From contig VZTI01001769.1 of assembly GCA_013397865.1 (NCBI GenBank), positions 1 through 64,000 on the forward strand: 64,000 bases of DNA, written 5' to 3'. This document shows, in pieces, positions 59,710 through 64,000 of this stretch. Both the position numbers and the translations under genes were made by a program. The stretch comes from Struthidea cinerea. Taxonomy: Eukaryota; Chordata; Aves; Passeriformes; Corcoracidae. Below the pieces are notes generated by a model. That model made no database searches. It saw only the letters and a program-made list of their open reading frames with translations, and was not told where the DNA came from. Every line of letters begins with the position of its first letter. The first letter of the stretch is position 1.

Positions 59710-60191
59710 GTGGACCCATGCTATGGGCAAATAATGTCAAACTACTCAGTTTCCATCTATGATATGGTATCAGGACTTGGGGGTATGCAAAAGAGAATAT
59801 ATCAGATAGTTTTCCTTTAGTAAAGTTTTTCATATGTTTTTATAATCACACCAATCTTATAATCACACCAATCACCCACATTCTACGTTAAAATGTAATA
59901 GGTCAGCTAAAAAACTGGTAGGAAAAGACATTATTTATTAACATTTAGTGTAAATGGAAGCAAAGATTCTGCTGTGGATTACAATGGGATTTCTACTGTG
60001 ACTATATGACCAGAAGCAGGTAGTCAAGAGTCACAAGAGTGGAAGAATGAGGTTTATTAATTGATGAAAAACATGAAGATACAGAGGAACAACTGAGAAG
60101 CTGAAAGGTCATGTGTAAAGAAGAGGATGCTCTTCCATAAGGGCAAGTGCAAGGTGCTACATCAGAATAATCAGCTTCACAAATGCCAACC
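59710..60191 (-). repeat. 481-bp inverted duplicate, copy B
   Basis: Reverse-oriented partner of 47322-47802, 12 kb away and about 99% identical by eye. Edges are sharp: flanks on both sides differ completely from copy A. One copy has 'ttaataaacctc' where the other has 'ttaataacctc'. Confidence 0.93.
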
Positions 60192-60957
60192 AGGGAACTA
60201 AAGGTTAGATAAAGGGATGCAGTAATGTTGTCAGCCTGAGTCAGCAGGTCATCGCCTAGACTAGGTGCATGTATACACTGTTGAGCTGGGGTGGGAAGCG
60301 TTACTTCCACAAGATTCGGATGAAGCTCAATACTTCAGGGTTCTGCATTTCAGGAGACAGGAGGAGCTGTTGGAACTGGATGAAAGTTGGATGAAAACCA
60401 GGATGCAACTTGGAGTGCTTAGCTTGTAGATGAGAGTGCAGGGGATAGGTAGAATACTAAGTATAAGGATGTATATATACTTAGGAAGGAGAAGGAAAAT
60501 GAAATCTATTCTTAAGATGTGTCATGAGTAAAAGTAGTGGGGGTTACATTTCCTCACAGGACATGAGGATTCATCACAGGAGACTCAAGCATTCAGAAAA
60601 TTAAGAAAAAATTTCATTTCTTTGATAGTACAAGTCAACAATACACCAGACTACAGTGTGTTCATCCTTGCAGACGTCTAAGAATAGGTGGGAAAATATC
60701 TGTGAGGACTCATAAATATGGACTGTCTGGCTTGCTTTGGGGAAGAAATTTCAGGATTTGTCAAGGTCCAGTTTAGCCCTATGCTTCTTCAGTATTCAAC
60801 ACTTAAACAAAAAAACCAGAAAAAATTATAAGACAAGAACTCAGAAGTTCCAGTTCCACCAATCTTGAGTTAGGGGTGATATAATTCACTCATAGTTAGT
60901 CACCTTGTACAGTGAAGGCCTAGTTACTACAAGGAAATAAATGGGGAGAAACAAAAT
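60192..60957. other. Intergenic sequence, no gene seen
   Basis: Unclassified AT-rich DNA between copy B and the next LTR. Confidence 0.5.
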
Positions 60958-61877
60958 TGTGCTGGCTTTGGCTGGGGTAGTTAATTTTCTTTGCAGTGGC
61001 TGGTATGGAGCTGCGGTTTGGATTTGTGCTGAACACAGGGTTGATAACATAGAGATGTTTTTGTTATTGCTGAGCAGGGCTTATACAGAGCCTTCTCTTC
61101 TTTTGATACGGCCATGCTGGCAAAGGAGTTGGGGGTGCATGGGAAGGTGGGAGGAGACACAGCCAGGACAGGTGACCCAAACTGACCGAAGGGCCATATG
61201 ACATCATGCTCAGTATAAGAAGTGGAGAGAAGAGGGAGGGGGATGTTTGGAGTGATGGCATTTGTCTTCCCAAGTCAGCATTACCTGTGATGGGGCCCTG
61301 CTCTCCTTGGAGATGGCTGAAGTCCTGCCTGCCCTTGGACAGCAGTGAATTAATTCCTTGCTTTGTTCGCGTGTGCAGCTTTCCCAATTAGACTGTCTTT
61401 ATCTCAACCCACAAGTTTTCTACCTTTCACCCTTCCCATTCTCTCCCCGATCCTGCTGTTTGTCGCTGTTGAGACAGTCAAGACACATACATGCACACAC
61501 CAACTGCTCCAGGCAAAAAGCACCTTTAATTCTACAAAGCCTCTTTTATACACTTTTTTGGCACTCGTGCTGCATATCAATTGGCTCCTAAGTTACTACA
61601 TTACAAATTATTGGTCACCTACAACTAACACCCGTTCTAAACCCCAAAACAGCCTCCCACTAACAGCTGTGCATTCTTCTTCTGTTGTTTTGGTTTCTTG
61701 CTTCTGTTGATGCTCAAATTCTCATGGGTACAAACCGAATTCTCACAGGTACAAAGTGATTGTGTCCAAGTCGAAATCTGTGAGACTTTCAGTCCAGCTG
61801 TCGGTTCCCACAGCTGTTGGGGTAGTGAGTGAGCAATTGCATAGGGCTGGGTTGCTGGCTGGGGTTAAACCACAACA
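60958..61877 (+). mobile_element. Avian ERV LTR, plus orientation, split by a younger LTR
   Basis: Same family as 35854-36445. Starts TGTGCTGGCTTTGGCTGGGG and ends GGGGTTAAACCACAACA. It is bounded by AAAAT on both sides (60953-60957 and 61878-61882), a plausible 5-6 bp target duplication. Without the nested 352-bp element and one 6-bp duplicate it is 562 bp, close to the 592 bp of the other copy. Confidence 0.85.
61461..61812. mobile_element. 352-bp solo LTR nested inside another LTR, 6-bp target duplication
   Basis: Runs from TGTCGCTGTTGAGACAG to GTCGGTTCCCACA. It is flanked by GCTGTT at 61455-61460 and 61813-61818, an exact 6-bp target duplication typical of beta- or alpha-like ERVs. CACCTTTAATTC (ATTAAA on minus) hints at minus orientation, not certain. 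The host LTR reads on normally either side. Confidence 0.9.
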
Positions 61878-63808
61878 AAAATCCAATAGGCCATTTCTCT
61901 GCGCGGCAGTAACTTTTTTCTGTTACAGGAGTAAGGCACCACAAAAAGTCTCCAGAAGAATAAAAAGCCTGCACATCAGCCTCCTGGATTCCTGGTGACA
62001 GCCCAAACTACACTACCCTTCAAATATGCCCTACACCTCAATTCTCCTTCAGAATTGTCTTCTAAAGAGACAGGTCTGGCTTGCCTTGACTCCATGGCAC
62101 ATTTTGATGGCTGACTGTAAACCAGAGTGGGGCTTGCTATAAGAAGCAACCTAAACAATTTTGGTGACTGGTGAGCTAAACCAGTTAACACTGCGGAGCA
62201 AGCAGAAGGCATTAAGCAATCTCCTTCACTCATCTTTTAGGACAAACACAGCTGGAAAAGGTGTTTGAAGGTGCCTTTCCCTCCAGCTATGGGCCATTCA
62301 CCAACAGGGCTGTTACTGGATTCCTGAGGTCTTAACACTGAGATCAGTGTCCTGGCTGGGAAGTGGAAAGTGAGCCTCCACCCAGACCACAAGCAGCAGA
62401 AGGAATGATATCTGACTTCTTCAGCAAACTAGCTCTGGGAAAAGGAAAGAAAAAAAAGAAAAAAAAAAAGAGAAAGAAACCTAGCAATACAAAGAAGGCA
62501 GGAAAGGAACCCTGAAAGTCAGGATACACAAGGAGAGAGCAGGACAGCCAGAACAGCGACCAGAGGGAGATATGACAGCAAGGTAATGCAAAATGAAAAT
62601 GCATTGGTAAGACTAACCATGTGTTTTTACTAAAGCTGTTAATTCACTCTTCACGTCTCCTACTCAAATCATCCATCAAAACATAAACTAAATAGAGCTC
62701 AGAGTACAGCTGCTCACCACTGTAAATGAGACCTCTGTACATGGAGCAGCTCTGCTGTGGCAAGCTGGCAACCTCACAGGGAAAAACCTCAGCTGCAAAA
62801 ATAAACAAATCAGGTACCACAACCCTTCTCCCTACATTTTTCCCAAAAAAGTGTTCTACTGAGTTTTAACCCCTTCTTGCTTGTTAAATAAACTTAGTAT
62901 CTTTTCTTTGCTTAAAGCACAGACAACCAGTATGGTCTTGAAGCACTGAAATTGTTACTGTATTTTACTGAATGGCATAAAGCTTTGCTGAGGGCCAAAT
63001 CTGGGCTCAAATTTTACTAATTTTTCCTCCGTATCAGAGAGGGCACAAGGCAACCTCCAACTCCCACTGTCAAACTTATCAAGCAAGTATCCATAGACCT
63101 AAAATGCTCTCAGTGTCATAAACCCTCACATTTTTCAGTCCCTCCTGTAGTCTTCTAACAACACTTTGCAGTTACGTCTTCATGTCCTTTGCTGCAACCC
63201 TTGCCTTAGAGGTAAAGTGATCAGCAAATTTTCTGTGGTGTGTTGCGCACTGTGAAACATGGGAAAAAAGCTTGATGGATTACACAGAGGTAACATTGGT
63301 TAGTGGTTCACAGGTTCAGGTAATTATATACTGGGATCTAACAGGTGTCTCAATTTGATGCTTGTGACAAGTACTACTATTCCTTGCTTGAGCAGGCAAC
63401 TAGCATTCAGAATGTGGTGAAGAAACTTTGGTTTATGACTTAAAACAATTTTCAAACTAGATTTTTTTTTAAAATTAGAAAGAGTGAAACATATCTAGCT
63501 CCTACTTTGTACAAACTGGGGATATTCTATAAAATTCTTCCTTTTTTAAAATTTAAAATTATTTAAACTTTAGGGTAGTTTTTAGAGATGTTTAGACAAT
63601 AGCCTGCATAAAATTTAACAATTGCTGAATCAAAATTAATTGCAGGCCTTTTGTCAGAACTGTCTAAATCAGTGCACGAACACCTATTCTAATGACAGCA
63701 TTACAATAAAAAGGATACGGAAATTGCAACATATGATTTAAAGAAGAAAAAATATCACTAAGAAAAAGTAAAAAAGGCTTCTGTTAGCTATGAGTATGAC
63801 TGCCCTAG
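61878..63808. other. Intergenic sequence, no gene seen
   Basis: No exon or classified repeat recognised. A-rich run at 62445-62480. Confidence 0.5.
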
Positions 63809-64000
63809 TGTACTAGTTTGAAAGCAAACCAGTGAGAGATTCCAAGTCAGAATTACAATTTAATAGGAAAATTAAGATAAAGACAATGATACAGAAACAC
63901 TGTCTTAAACTGACACTCTGTTGGTCAGGGTGGTGGCTGCAGTCCTCCTGAAGTGATAGATGTGGTGCTGTTGAAGTGGTGATCCTGTAGAAGGGTCTGG
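63809..64000 (-). mobile_element. ERV LTR, minus orientation, cut by window edge
   Basis: On the plus strand it starts TGTACTAGTTTGAAAGC. Its reverse complement matches the 3' half of the LTR at 54545-55007 ('ccagacccttctacaggatc', 'accctgaccaacag', 'ttttcctattaaatt', 'gacttggaatctctca'). The U3 part lies beyond the window. Confidence 0.85.

Noticed and set aside
18523..64000. Expected BBOX1 neighbours (FIBIN, SLC5A12, CCDC34, LGR4)
   Set aside because: I looked for recognisable protein segments of these genes in the downstream frames and saw none. The flank appears gene-free.
1..64000. A previously undescribed defence, mobile or signalling system
   Set aside because: No gene cluster, operon-like set or novel domain combination is visible. 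What is unusual is structural and explained by retroelement insertion and rearrangement.

Overview
The window looks like avian nuclear DNA, probably from a passerine or a related bird. The evidence is several CR1 LINE 3' ends with the bird-type terminal ATTCTATG-like motif, many avian-style endogenous retrovirus (ERV) LTRs, and intron-rich host coding sequence. There are no bacterial genes, operons, tRNA or rRNA genes, or CRISPR arrays.

The one host gene I can support is BBOX1 (gamma-butyrobetaine 2-oxoglutarate dioxygenase, last step of carnitine synthesis) on the plus strand. Its last five coding exons lie at 9068-9266, 12684-12789, 16164-16360, 17066-17232 and 18362-18522. Splice sites and phases all fit, and the fragment covers about the C-terminal 275 of roughly 387 residues. 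It includes both iron-ligand motifs and the 2-oxoglutarate arginine. The N-terminal exons were not found in 1-9067 and presumably lie upstream of the window.

Region by region: 1-1550 is a compositionally odd block with a putative minus-strand LTR and leader. 1550-9067 is upstream intron with one GC-rich LTR (3.2-4.0 kb), CR1 pieces and a 71-bp minisatellite. 9.07-18.5 kb is the BBOX1 3' half, with two LTRs in its second intron. 18.5-24.2 kb is the 3' UTR and gene-poor flank. 24.2-30.3 kb is a layered ERV nest: a direct pair of minus-strand LTRs, a gapped GC-rich LTR, and a plus-strand gag/integrase relic. A 1,364-bp LTR-like element interrupts the integrase relic, bounded by a 5-bp target duplication. 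30.7-42.2 kb holds further LTRs and a minus-strand pol relic that ends next to a 29-bp-arm palindrome. 44.8-52.4 kb is an LTR cluster. 52.5-64 kb holds microsatellites, CR1, several LTRs, an LTR inserted in an LTR with a perfect 6-bp duplication, and the second copy of a 481-bp inverted repeat (about 99% identical by eye) whose first copy is at 47.3 kb.

No other host gene was recognised in the 45 kb downstream of BBOX1. I found no convincing new biological system. The most informative observations are structural: nested insertions that can be ordered in time, the young inverted duplication, the palindrome at a retroviral breakpoint, and the intronic minisatellite. Most LTR boundaries are by-eye estimates; family names were not checked against a repeat library.
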